Part shown: positions 7,409-14,940 of the stretch, piece after piece
Layout: the number at the start of each line of letters is the position of its first letter
Position numbering within the stretch: the stretch's first letter is position 1
Source of the DNA: Longicatena sp.
Lineage (GTDB): Bacteria > Bacillota_I > Bacilli_A > Erysipelotrichales > Erysipelotrichaceae
Direction of reading: 5' to 3'
Length of the DNA stretch: 14,946 bases
NCBI GenBank assembly: GCA_020025055.1
Contig: JAHHST010000035.1
Coordinates: 1 to 14,946 of the forward strand
Program-made: the position numbers and the translations under genes
The notes under the pieces: generated by a model
What the model was told of the DNA's origin: nothing
The model's input: the letters and a program-made list of their open reading frames with translations, nothing else
The model's database searches: none

Positions 7409-8644
7409 TTATAAGAACTCCTTTATAACTCTTTCTGTCGCACTGCCATCATCTAAATATGTATACACATAACAGAAATCCTCATATTTTTGTTTATAAT
7501 CTTCGCTAATTTGATTTATATTTTTTATGCTTGCAATTAAATCTTCCTCTTTTTCTAAAATTGGACCAGGCAATTCTTTCACATCAATATAAAAATCTCT
7601 TAAATTATGTTGATATTTGTCTAAATCATACATATAAAATAAAACAGGTCTTTTTAAATTTGCATAGTCAAAGAATACACTTGAATAATCTGTGATCAAA
7701 ACATCAGACACTAAGTATAAGTCATTGACATCATCATAATCAGAAACATCAATCGCAAATCCTTTGAACTGTGAAATATTAATATTATTAGAAACTAAAT
7801 AGTGTAAACGTAACAATAATACATAATCCTTACCTAATTTTTCTTTTAAACGTAATAAGTTCACTCCAAGTTCATATGTATGACCTAAACCACTTTGAAA
7901 TTGATCATCACGGAAAGTTGGACAATACAATAAAACAGTTTTATTTTTATCAATACCTAAATCCTCTTTAATTTGATCAATTTGTTCTTGACTCTTATGA
8001 AATAAACTGTCATTTCTAGGATATCCTTTTTCTAAAATAATATTTTCTTTATGTAATTTTGCTAAACCAAATGAAGATATAAATCTATCTGTTGCATATT
8101 TTGAAGGAGAAATAAAATAATCATATTTTTTTGCATCATCGATATATGATGTATGAATATCATGTACATTTGTAGCTGCATTCCCATCTACTTGAATATC
8201 CATACCAATTTTCTTTAATGGAGTTCCATGCCAACACTGTACAAATATTTGTTTATCATTTTTAATAAACCATTTTGGTGTCTTAAAATTAAATACCCAA
8301 TATTTTGCTTGTGTTAAATACTTAAAAAATTCATCTGAATTAAATTTAACTAAAGTTGTTCTAGGATCATGAAATAATTTTCTTTTTTTATCTGGATTAT
8401 TAAATGCCCAAACAAATTGATAATCCTTAAACTCTTCATGTTGAATCATATATTCATAAATTGCTTTTGGACTACATCCATACAAACGACCAGAGAATAC
8501 AGAAAAAATAACCATCTTAGGGTTCACTTGTGATGTTTCAGATAATCTTTTACATGTTTGAACTCTTCTTTTCTCTATTCTCTTCTTATTAAATGCTTTA
8601 AATAATTTATTCTTTTTCAATATGCGCAAAATTCTTTTCTTCAT
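7409..8644 (-). CDS. TagF-like CDP-glycerol glycerophosphotransferase
   Basis: A 411-residue single-domain enzyme of the family that transfers glycerol-phosphate from CDP-glycerol, most likely extending the teichoic acid chain. Motifs are FSVFSGRLYGCSPKAIYEYM near 47, QCWHGTPLKKIGMDIQVDG with His139, EKGYPRND near 205, YCPTFRDDQF near 240, LRLHYLV with His281, TDYSSVFFDYA from 318, ELPGPI near 357 and a final DDGSATERV near 398. Residues 1-30 are strongly basic, as expected for contact with anionic lipid. The LRLHYLV and LPGPI blocks look most like true TagF polymerases, which makes this the best polymerase candidate here; that ranking is inference. AGGAG lies 6 nt before the ATG. It follows tagD by 30 nt and precedes the fusion gene by 2 nt. 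Confidence 0.92.
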   Translation of the reverse strand: MKKRILRILKKNKLFKAFNKKRIEKRRVQTCKRLSETSQVNPKMVIFSVFSGRLYGCSPKAIYEYMIQHEEFKDYQFVWAFNNPDKKRKLFHDPRTTLVKFNSDEFFKYLTQAKYWVFNFKTPKWFIKNDKQIFVQCWHGTPLKKIGMDIQVDGNAATNVHDIHTSYIDDAKKYDYFISPSKYATDRFISSFGLAKLHKENIILEKGYPRNDSLFHKSQEQIDQIKEDLGIDKNKTVLLYCPTFRDDQFQSGLGHTYELGVNLLRLKEKLGKDYVLLLRLHYLVSNNINISQFKGFAIDVSDYDDVNDLYLVSDVLITDYSSVFFDYANLKRPVLFYMYDLDKYQHNLRDFYIDVKELPGPILEKEEDLIASIKNINQISEDYKQKYEDFCYVYTYLDDGSATERVIKEFL

Positions 8645-8674
8645 CTTATTCTCCTAATATAGTTATATCAATAA

Positions 8675-9061
8675 TTATCCTTTTAATTCTTCTTTTAATT
8701 GAGTAGTTGAAATACCTTCCGTTCTTGGTAAGTAAACAACTTCACAATAATCTTTTAGGAAATCAAATTTCCCTTTCCAATCATCCCCCATAACAAAAAC
8801 ATCAATACCATATTTTTTAACATCTTCAATTTTTTGTTCCCAACTTGTTTCTGGAATTACTTTATCTACGTACTTAATTGCTTCAACAATTGCCATTCGA
8901 TCAGTATCTTTAATTTTACAAACTTTTCCTTTTCCTAAATTAAATTCATCACTAGAAACTGCAACAATTAAATAATCCCCTAATTCTTTTGCACGTCTTA
9001 ATAAATTTAAATGTCCTACATGAAATAAATCAAATGTACCATATGTAATTACTTTTTTCAT
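8675..9061 (-). CDS. tagD: Glycerol-3-phosphate cytidylyltransferase
   Basis: Converts CTP and sn-glycerol-3-phosphate to CDP-glycerol and pyrophosphate in the cytoplasm, supplying the donor for every glycerophosphotransferase nearby. The 128-residue length matches TagD. The nucleotidyltransferase signature is complete: YGTFDLFHVGH with the HxGH motif at residues 14-17, and RTEGISTT at 113-120. The central VMGDDWKGKFD (90-100) is also typical of TagD and separates it from ethanolamine-phosphate or FAD cytidylyltransferases. AGGAGG overlaps the stop of the upstream ATPase gene and sits 8 nt before the ATG; the two genes are 12 nt apart. In the same unit as transporter and polymerase genes, this is the strongest single evidence that the polymer contains glycerol-phosphate. 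Confidence 0.97.
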   Translation of the reverse strand: MKKVITYGTFDLFHVGHLNLLRRAKELGDYLIVAVSSDEFNLGKGKVCKIKDTDRMAIVEAIKYVDKVIPETSWEQKIEDVKKYGIDVFVMGDDWKGKFDFLKDYCEVVYLPRTEGISTTQLKEELKG

Positions 9062-9073
9062 CTCTATTTCCTC

Positions 9074-9913
9074 CTACATTTTATTAAATAGTTTATCTAA
9101 AAAACTTTTCTTATGATCTACAATTAAACGTTTCTTAAACTTTTCTTCCAACATTTTATTTTTTTCCTTGTTTCCCATAGCATTCAATTTATCTACATAC
9201 TCAGCATAGTGATCACAAACTGTATCAATATCACCGACTTCAACAAGTTTTCCACCTTCAATCCATACCCCAGTTTTACAGAAATCACGAACCTGTGGTA
9301 GTGAGTGTGAAATAAATAAAATTGTCTTGTCTTCTTCATCCCGTAATTTTTTCATACGTTTTAAACATTTTTCCGCAAAAGCTTTATCCCCAACAGACAA
9401 CGCTTCATCGACGATAAAAATATCAGGATTTAAAGCTAACGAAATAGAAAATCCTAAACGAGATTTCATACCACTTGAATACTTCTTAACAGGTTGATAT
9501 AAGAAATCCCCTAACTCTGCAAATTCAATTACACCATCAGTAATCTCTTTGATTCTTTTTTTGTTAAATCCTAACAAAGCACCTTTTACATTAATATTTT
9601 CTAAACCTGTTAATTGTTGATTTAACCCTGTATTAATAGAAATCAATGCTTGTTCTCCATTAATTTTCATATCACCTTCATCAATATCTGATATACCAGA
9701 TAAAATAACTGACATTGTTGATTTCCCAGAACCATTTGTTCCAAGAATACCTACAACATCTCCTTTTTTGATTTTAAGTGAAATATCTTTTAATGCGTAG
9801 AATCGCTCTGTGTTATTACTTTTTTGTCCATCTTTCTTTTTTAATTTATATATTTTTGATACATGTTCCATTACAACTGCATATTCAGTATCCTGTATAT
9901 TCTTTTTACTCAT
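9074..9913 (-). CDS. tagH: Teichoic acid ABC exporter, ATP-binding subunit (TagH-like)
   Basis: Nucleotide-binding half of a polysaccharide/teichoic acid exporter; with the permease next door it should flip the lipid-linked polymer outward. Numbered from the ATG at 9913 (279 residues): Walker A GTNGSGKST at 58-66, signature YSSGMKSRLGFSI from 145, Walker B IFIVDEAL at 165-172 with catalytic Glu170, and the switch histidine in ISHS at about 203. The LNPDIFIVDEALSVGD and CLKRMKKL stretches are typical of the TagH/RfbB/Wzt group. After the core domain only a basic tail of about 35 residues remains, so it lacks the long C-terminal extension of Bacillus subtilis TagH and the carbohydrate-binding domain of some Wzt proteins. 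A GTG at 9922 opens the frame slightly earlier, but it lies in the AGGTGG that serves the ATG. Confidence 0.94.
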   Translation of the reverse strand: MSKKNIQDTEYAVVMEHVSKIYKLKKKDGQKSNNTERFYALKDISLKIKKGDVVGILGTNGSGKSTMSVILSGISDIDEGDMKINGEQALISINTGLNQQLTGLENINVKGALLGFNKKRIKEITDGVIEFAELGDFLYQPVKKYSSGMKSRLGFSISLALNPDIFIVDEALSVGDKAFAEKCLKRMKKLRDEEDKTILFISHSLPQVRDFCKTGVWIEGGKLVEVGDIDTVCDHYAEYVDKLNAMGNKEKNKMLEEKFKKRLIVDHKKSFLDKLFNKM

Positions 9914-9918
9914 AATTA

Positions 9919-9924
9919 CCACCT
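9919..9924 (-). promoter_or_regulatory. Ribosome binding site that fixes the tagH start
   Basis: AGGTGG lies 5 nt before the ATG at 9913 and overlaps the TAG stop of the permease gene (9923-9925). It covers the alternative GTG at 9922, so that codon is unlikely to be the start. Confidence 0.6.
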
Positions 9925-10741
9925 ATATCATATCAATAAATTTACGTTTAAATTTATACATTAAAACACAACCTATCGTAAATAAAATAATTACAACCAC
10001 CCAAAAATATAATGTCATTGCTGGATGATCAAAAGGCGTAGTCGCATAAAATATCGAATCTCTATATCCATTTACAATATAATACACTGGATTTAATTTC
10101 ATCATCTTATTAATCAATTCATGATAAGGCATGCTAGCTCTAAACTTACATTCCCAAATAACTGGAGAAAAGTACATCAACATTCTCATTAATGATGTAA
10201 CAAGCTTTCTTACATCCCTCCATAACATTGTTAATACTGATAATATTAAAGATACTGCCTCAGCAAAACAAAATGCACATAATGCGTAATATAAAATACC
10301 TAACCAATAAACATTTGGGAAATATCCACAGCATGCCAAAGTAATAAACGCAATAATTAACATACAAAAATGATTAAACATTTCCTTAACACAAATCGTT
10401 GCAGGTAAAACACTAACTGGGAATTTCATTTTTGTAATTACGTTAATCTTAGAGAAGACCGCATTACACCCACTTTGAATACATGGTTGAATAAACCACC
10501 ATGCAGAATATCCAACAACTAGCCATGGTAAATATTTAACCCCTTTAATATCAGGCTTATTCCATGCAATACCAAAAATCAACCAATATGTAAAGACTTG
10601 AATAGCTGGTGATGCAAAGTTCCAAAACATTCCAAATTTTGAATCACGCATATCTGCTAGCAATTCATATCGTGCAATACAAAAAATTCTATATACGTTT
10701 GTAAAATTCTCTTTTAATACATAAGCGATACTCTTAAACAT
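9923..10741 (-). CDS. tagG: Teichoic acid ABC exporter, permease subunit (TagG-like)
   Basis: ABC-2 type membrane subunit that pairs with the adjacent ATPase to move lipid-linked teichoic acid across the membrane. From the ATG at 10741 it has 272 residues and about six membrane segments (roughly 38-60, 70-90, 116-138, 145-170, 182-197, 243-262). Family features are an N-terminal amphipathic stretch, ELLADMRDSKFGMFWNFASP near 26-45, the WRDVRKL cytoplasmic loop near 174, and LNPVYYIVNGYRDSIFY near 216. A start at 10771 would add ten residues (MDFIRKKEVL) without an SD, while AAGGAGG lies 5 nt before 10741. The 82-nt gap behind the acyltransferase holds a perfect TATAAT (10777-10782) without a recognisable -35, so a weak internal promoter is possible. 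An O-antigen or capsule exporter would look similar; tagD nearby favours teichoic acid. Confidence 0.93.
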   Translation of the reverse strand: MFKSIAYVLKENFTNVYRIFCIARYELLADMRDSKFGMFWNFASPAIQVFTYWLIFGIAWNKPDIKGVKYLPWLVVGYSAWWFIQPCIQSGCNAVFSKINVITKMKFPVSVLPATICVKEMFNHFCMLIIAFITLACCGYFPNVYWLGILYYALCAFCFAEAVSLILSVLTMLWRDVRKLVTSLMRMLMYFSPVIWECKFRASMPYHELINKMMKLNPVYYIVNGYRDSIFYATTPFDHPAMTLYFWVVVIILFTIGCVLMYKFKRKFIDMI

Positions 10742-10746
10742 AAGTA

Positions 10747-10753
10747 CCTCCTT
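10747..10753 (-). promoter_or_regulatory. Ribosome binding site that fixes the tagG start
   Basis: Near-perfect AAGGAGG is placed 5 nt before the ATG at 10741. It shows that the in-frame ATG at 10771 is probably not used. Confidence 0.8.
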
Positions 10754-10823
10754 CTTTCTAATAAAATCCATTCTATATTATACATCAAATATTGTATAGT
10801 AGTAGTTATTTTTATGATTTAAT

Positions 10824-11855
10824 TCAGTTTTGCGCAATTTTAACCGCAATTTTCTTTGTTATTCGTTCAAAAATTTCAGCTAATAGAAGTGTAATAACGA
10901 CAGATAATAAAAGATAAATCAAACTATTCTCTTGAATAAAAGAAATTTTACTACCTAACATCATTGGTATTCTTTGTAAAATATAGATACCGAAAATATG
11001 TCTTCCTACCCACAATAATATTGGATTTTCCATCTTCACTACCATCATTACAATCGTAATCATCAATGCAAATAAAATTCCATGCAAAATATAAAATAAC
11101 ATATGATCTCTATTTTGATAGCAAATCCAAAATAATAGAGCAACTATACCACCATACATTATATAACTTTGCGTACTCTTCATTAATTTATGATCAATAT
11201 CACATTTATAAAAAGAATAAACCATTCCTACCCAATAACATAATAATGTATTATACCATCTTGCACCATCACGATATTGATGGACAAACATCATAATTCC
11301 TAATGAAAAAATAAGCACATACAATAAACTTACTTTACGATTTTCATTTCCAATTTTAAACGCAACATAAGTTACTGCATATAAAGCTAAAATATCAAAT
11401 AAATACCAATTACTATTTCCAATACTTTCCCATCCAATACAAGATAATAATAATTTAGATAAAGGTATATCTCTTCCTAAAAACGTTCCTATTACATAGT
11501 AAACTAAAATAGCAAGTGTAAAATTAATAATTAATAATAAAATCTTCATCGGTATATTATCTATATACCTTTGTCCCTTATGCTTAATAGATTCAAGAAT
11601 CCCATATCCTGAATAAAATAAAAACGTAGTAACTACTAGTTGACTTAGCATTGTTCTTATTTGTAAATATGTCGTACTATACGGAAATAACTCCCAGTTT
11701 TCTATATAGCTTGAAAAATGACTTAATAACACCAAAATCACAAATATTCCATTAATTTGAGTAGTTGCCTTGTGATCAAGATAATTCAAATTAAACTTAT
11801 GAATATTTACTTTGTAAAAACACAACAAAATAAGCATTGTAAATATAATTGTCAT
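10824..11855 (-). CDS. Membrane acyltransferase, acyltransferase-3 family
   Basis: A 343-residue integral membrane protein with about ten or eleven hydrophobic segments (for example 1-14, 33-49, 68-86, 105-125, 150-168, 175-191, 203-217, 231-247, 252-274, 281-299, 311-328). The second segment carries INGIFVILVLLSHFSSY with His46, matching the conserved histidine of acyltransferase-3 (OafA-like) proteins, and GNSNWYLFDILALY near 146 is a common block. LLWVGRHIFGIYILQRIP near 280 corresponds to the family's closing motif, where a histidine often follows the YL pair; here it is glutamine. The family moves acetyl or other acyl groups onto extracytoplasmic sugars or polymers. As first gene of the exporter operon, it may acylate the teichoic acid or a sugar on it; that is inference. 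AAGGAG lies 7 nt before the ATG. It is the only gene here ending in TGA. Confidence 0.78.
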   Translation of the reverse strand: MTIIFTMLILLCFYKVNIHKFNLNYLDHKATTQINGIFVILVLLSHFSSYIENWELFPYSTTYLQIRTMLSQLVVTTFLFYSGYGILESIKHKGQRYIDNIPMKILLLIINFTLAILVYYVIGTFLGRDIPLSKLLLSCIGWESIGNSNWYLFDILALYAVTYVAFKIGNENRKVSLLYVLIFSLGIMMFVHQYRDGARWYNTLLCYWVGMVYSFYKCDIDHKLMKSTQSYIMYGGIVALLFWICYQNRDHMLFYILHGILFALMITIVMMVVKMENPILLWVGRHIFGIYILQRIPMMLGSKISFIQENSLIYLLLSVVITLLLAEIFERITKKIAVKIAQN

Positions 11856-11886
11856 ATATAATCTCCTTAAACTTTCACTAGGTCTA

Positions 11887-11915
11887 AGAATACACTACTT
11901 CAACTTTATTTGCAA
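11887..11915 (-). promoter_or_regulatory. Candidate sigma-A promoter of the main teichoic acid operon
   Basis: TTGCAA (11910-11915) and TATTCT (11887-11892) are 17 nt apart on the minus strand. The start near 11880 would leave about 25 nt of leader holding the SD of the acyltransferase. It sits between the gpsA terminator and the first gene, where a promoter is expected. Confidence 0.45.
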
Positions 11916-11961
11916 GATACAACAACTGTTCAAAATCGAACCATTTTATCTTCACTCCTAT

Positions 11962-11991
11962 AAAAAAGGAGATAGATTTCTTTCTATCCCC
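11962..11991 (-). terminator. Intrinsic terminator after gpsA
   Basis: A 9-bp stem (arms 11968-11976 and 11983-11991) with a 6-nt loop is followed on the minus-strand RNA by six U (11962-11967), a textbook terminator 17 nt past the gpsA stop. One pair is G-U in the leftward RNA but would be a mismatch in a rightward one. Confidence 0.9.
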
Positions 11992-12008
11992 TAGATCATC
12001 ATTTAATA

Positions 12009-13010
12009 TTATAAATTCATTTCAGATTTTAAATCTCTCATCATCAAATCAACTGCTGATTCAGATGGTTTTTTTCCTTCATATAAAACTTCATAAATTT
12101 GTGTAATGATTGGCATTTCAATATTCATTTTTGCTGCTAATTCATGAACGGCTTTTGCAGTACGAACACCTTCTACTGTCTTTGTATTTGTGTCCCAAAA
12201 AATTTGAGCATCATCTGCTTTTCCAATTTCATATCCAGCTTGGAAATTACGAGAATGTTTACTTGTACAAGTAACAATTAAGTCTCCCATACCAGTTAAT
12301 CCCATAAATGTTTCTTGTTTTCCACCCATAGCAATTCCAAAACGAGTCATTTCCATTAATCCACGTGTAATTAAAGCGGCTCTAGTGTTATCTCCATAGC
12401 CTAAGCCATATAAAACTCCACTTGCAACTGCAATCGCATTTTTCAATGCTACACCAACTTCACTTCCGATTTCGTCAGTTCCTGTATAAACTCTTAAATA
12501 GTTATTTGAAAATTCTTGTTGTACCGTTTTAGCATCTTCTTCATTTAAAGAAACTGCACAAATTGTAGTTAACATACGAATGACTACTTCTTCCGCATGA
12601 CTTGGTCCAATCAAAGACACAACACTACTTAATTTTTCTTCTGATATATTATTACGAATTACACATGACATTCGTTCAAATGTTTCCGGATGAAATCCTT
12701 TTGAAGCATTTACGATAATTGTTTTTTCCTTAATTAATGGATTAATTTGACGACACACACTTTCGATTGCAATCGTTGGTACACTCAATACAATCATATC
12801 CGCATCTTTTACAACATTGATATCCATTGTTGCATGTAATTCTGGATTAATTTCAACATCATCGAAAAATTTAGAATTACGGTGATTCTGTTCAATATCA
12901 TTTATTTCACTTTCACAGTTTCCATAAATAATTACATCTTTTTTGTTATCACAAAGAACCTGAGCTAATCCTGTACCCCAGCTTCCACTTCCAATTACTA
13001 CTGTTTTCAT
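12009..13010 (-). CDS. gpsA: NAD(P)-dependent glycerol-3-phosphate dehydrogenase
   Basis: Reduces dihydroxyacetone phosphate to sn-glycerol-3-phosphate with NAD(P)H in the cytoplasm; the product feeds phospholipid synthesis and, here, TagD. The 333-residue length is normal. The Rossmann fold opens with GSGSWGTGLAQVL (7-19). Further motifs are LSVPT at 75-79, NASKG with Lys104, LIGPSHAEEVV at 133-143, EVGVALKNAIAVASG with the catalytic Lys190, and GLTGMGDLIVTCTS at 237-250 followed by SRN (Arg254), all in the expected order. AAAGGTAGG precedes the ATG by about 6 nt. It has a good promoter and a strong terminator, so it can be a one-gene unit, though transcripts from glgB could also read in because no terminator separates them. 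Confidence 0.97.
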   Translation of the reverse strand: MKTVVIGSGSWGTGLAQVLCDNKKDVIIYGNCESEINDIEQNHRNSKFFDDVEINPELHATMDINVVKDADMIVLSVPTIAIESVCRQINPLIKEKTIIVNASKGFHPETFERMSCVIRNNISEEKLSSVVSLIGPSHAEEVVIRMLTTICAVSLNEEDAKTVQQEFSNNYLRVYTGTDEIGSEVGVALKNAIAVASGVLYGLGYGDNTRAALITRGLMEMTRFGIAMGGKQETFMGLTGMGDLIVTCTSKHSRNFQAGYEIGKADDAQIFWDTNTKTVEGVRTAKAVHELAAKMNIEMPIITQIYEVLYEGKKPSESAVDLMMRDLKSEMNL

Positions 13011-13050
13011 AAAATTCCTACCTTTCAGGCATTACATCCATGTATATGAC

Positions 13051-13079
13051 ATTATACACAATAATTGATGTTCTCGCAA
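13051..13079 (-). promoter_or_regulatory. Sigma-A promoter of gpsA
   Basis: TTGCGA (13074-13079), 17 nt, then a perfect TATAAT (13051-13056) on the minus strand. The -35 box directly follows the glgB stop codon. Transcription would start near 13044, about 34 nt before the gpsA ATG, with the SD inside the leader. This is the best-matched promoter in the window. Confidence 0.6.
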
Positions 13080-14933
13080 TTATTTCTTTTTCGTGGAAGG
13101 TTTGCGTCTTCGATATTCTAACAATACTCCTCCAAAACTTGGAACATCTACTTCAATTGTATAAGGTCTATGATTACACTCTACATGGCTTGTTTTACAT
13201 TTACCTAATTCAAGTGTATTTCCACCATATATATCTAAATCTGTATTTAATACTTCATGATAAGTACCACTTTCAGAAACTCCAAATTTATGTTTCTTAT
13301 ATGCGTTTGGTGAGAAATTTAAAATAACAATATAATTTTTCTTTTCTCCCTTTCGCATATAACTAAATAAGTTTTCATCTGCATTATCCGCATCAATCCA
13401 TTCAAAGCTTTCCCAATCATATTCTTTTTCATATAACGTTGGAGTCTTACAATATAATTCCCCTAATTTTGCAAAATATTTATGGAAAGAATCATGCGTT
13501 GGATATTCTAATAATTTCCAATCGCATTCTTTTTGTTCATCCCATTCACGGAAATGAGCTAATTCATTCCCCATAAAATTCAATTTTTTTCCAGGATGAG
13601 TAAACATATATAAATATAAAGTTTTTAATTGTGCAAACTTTTCCTCATATGTTCCAAATATTTTATCTACAATTGTCTTTTTCCCATGGACAACTTCATC
13701 ATGAGAAAATTCCATTAAAAATTTTTCAGAATAGAAATATGCCATTGAGAACGTAATGTTATTATGATGCCATTTACGATAAATTGGATCTTTCTCTAAA
13801 TATTTCAAAGTATCATTCATCCAACCTAGATCCCATTTGTAATCAAATCCTAGTCCACCATCAAGAGTACTATGTGTTACTTTTGGAAAATCACTAGAAT
13901 CTTCAGCAATCAGCATAACTCCTGGATATGCTTGGTGAAGATTATAATTCATTCTCTTAACAAAATCTAACGCACCCTGATTTTCTCCTAGATCTTTATT
14001 ACCATGCCAATGAATCACATTACTAATCGCATCCATTCTAAGTCCATCTACATGATATCGATCAATCCAGAAAGCTGCTGCTGACATTAGGAATGATCGT
14101 ACTTCTTCTTTCCATAAATTGAAATTTGCTGTTCCCCATTGAGAATCTGCATCACATGCTTTTTCATATTCATATAGAGGTGTCCCATCAAAATAGGATA
14201 ATGAAAAATCATCACGTACAAAATGAACAGGAACAAAGTCCATAATAACTCCAATTTTGGCTTTATGACATGCATTAATCAAATACATTAAATCTTCACA
14301 TGTTCCATAACGACTTGTAGCACTAAAATATCCACTACATTGATAACCCCATGATCCATCAAATGGATACTCATTTAATGGCATTAATTCAATATGTGTA
14401 AAATGATTTTCTTTTACATATGCAATTAATTCTTTAGCAATTGAACGATAATTCACCCATTCTTGACCTTCTTCTTTTTTCCAAGATCCTAAATGCATTT
14501 CATAAATGTTCATCGGTTTATCAAAGTTACGATTTCTTTGTGCAATCCACTTATCATCGCTCCATTTTTTATAATTCAAATCAACTACAATAGATGCTGT
14601 ATTTGGTCGTAGTTCAGAATAAAATGCGTATGGATCCATTTTATCAACAATTCTTCCGGTTGCTTGAACAATGCGATATTTATACATATCTCCAACCTTT
14701 GCTCCAGCAATAAATTTTGACCATACTCCTTTTTCATCTTTACGAGTCATTTTATTTCCTTTACAACTCCAACCATCAAAGCTACCGATCACTTGAATTT
14801 CTTGTGCATGTGGTGCATATGTGGTAAAGCGTACCCCTTTTTTTCCGCGTTCTTCACAAACATGAGCTCCAAAAAATTCATAAGCATTGATTGCGTTGCC
14901 TTGATAATAATTTTGTAAAATCTTATTTTTCAT
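13080..14933 (-). CDS. glgB: 1,4-alpha-glucan (glycogen) branching enzyme, GH13
   Basis: Cuts alpha-1,4 chains and re-attaches them as alpha-1,6 branches during glycogen synthesis. The order is an N-terminal CBM48-like domain (about 18-105, with FFGAHV and VIGSFDGW), the GH13 barrel (about 150-480) and a C-terminal beta domain (about 510-612) with a short basic tail. The catalytic regions are intact: MDFVPVHF (231-238), HVDGLRMDAISN with nucleophile Asp301, LIAEDSSDFP with acid/base Glu344, and FSHDEVVHGK with Asp412. At 617 residues it is a short form with one N-terminal module, close to the Bacillus type and shorter than the Escherichia coli enzyme. AGGAGT lies 7 nt before the ATG at 14933. 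Promoter and upstream genes are outside the window, so it may be the last gene of a longer glycogen operon. Confidence 0.97.
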   Translation of the reverse strand: MKNKILQNYYQGNAINAYEFFGAHVCEERGKKGVRFTTYAPHAQEIQVIGSFDGWSCKGNKMTRKDEKGVWSKFIAGAKVGDMYKYRIVQATGRIVDKMDPYAFYSELRPNTASIVVDLNYKKWSDDKWIAQRNRNFDKPMNIYEMHLGSWKKEEGQEWVNYRSIAKELIAYVKENHFTHIELMPLNEYPFDGSWGYQCSGYFSATSRYGTCEDLMYLINACHKAKIGVIMDFVPVHFVRDDFSLSYFDGTPLYEYEKACDADSQWGTANFNLWKEEVRSFLMSAAAFWIDRYHVDGLRMDAISNVIHWHGNKDLGENQGALDFVKRMNYNLHQAYPGVMLIAEDSSDFPKVTHSTLDGGLGFDYKWDLGWMNDTLKYLEKDPIYRKWHHNNITFSMAYFYSEKFLMEFSHDEVVHGKKTIVDKIFGTYEEKFAQLKTLYLYMFTHPGKKLNFMGNELAHFREWDEQKECDWKLLEYPTHDSFHKYFAKLGELYCKTPTLYEKEYDWESFEWIDADNADENLFSYMRKGEKKNYIVILNFSPNAYKKHKFGVSESGTYHEVLNTDLDIYGGNTLELGKCKTSHVECNHRPYTIEVDVPSFGGVLLEYRRRKPSTKKK

Positions 14934-14940
14934 GAGATTT

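Noticed and set aside
9074..10741. Reading the ABC pair as an O-antigen or capsule exporter (Wzm/Wzt type)
   Set aside because: The families are related, but the adjacent tagD and glycerophosphotransferases and the TagG-like blocks (RDSKFGMFWNF, LNPVYYIVNGYRDSI) make teichoic acid export the better reading.
10777..10782. Internal promoter before tagG
   Set aside because: A perfect TATAAT is present, but there is no acceptable -35 at 16-18 nt and no extended -10. In such AT-rich DNA this is weak evidence, so it is mentioned only in the tagG entry.
14087..14275. 62-residue minus-strand frame inside glgB
   Set aside because: It is another reading frame of the glgB catalytic region, whose own frame has all conserved motifs.
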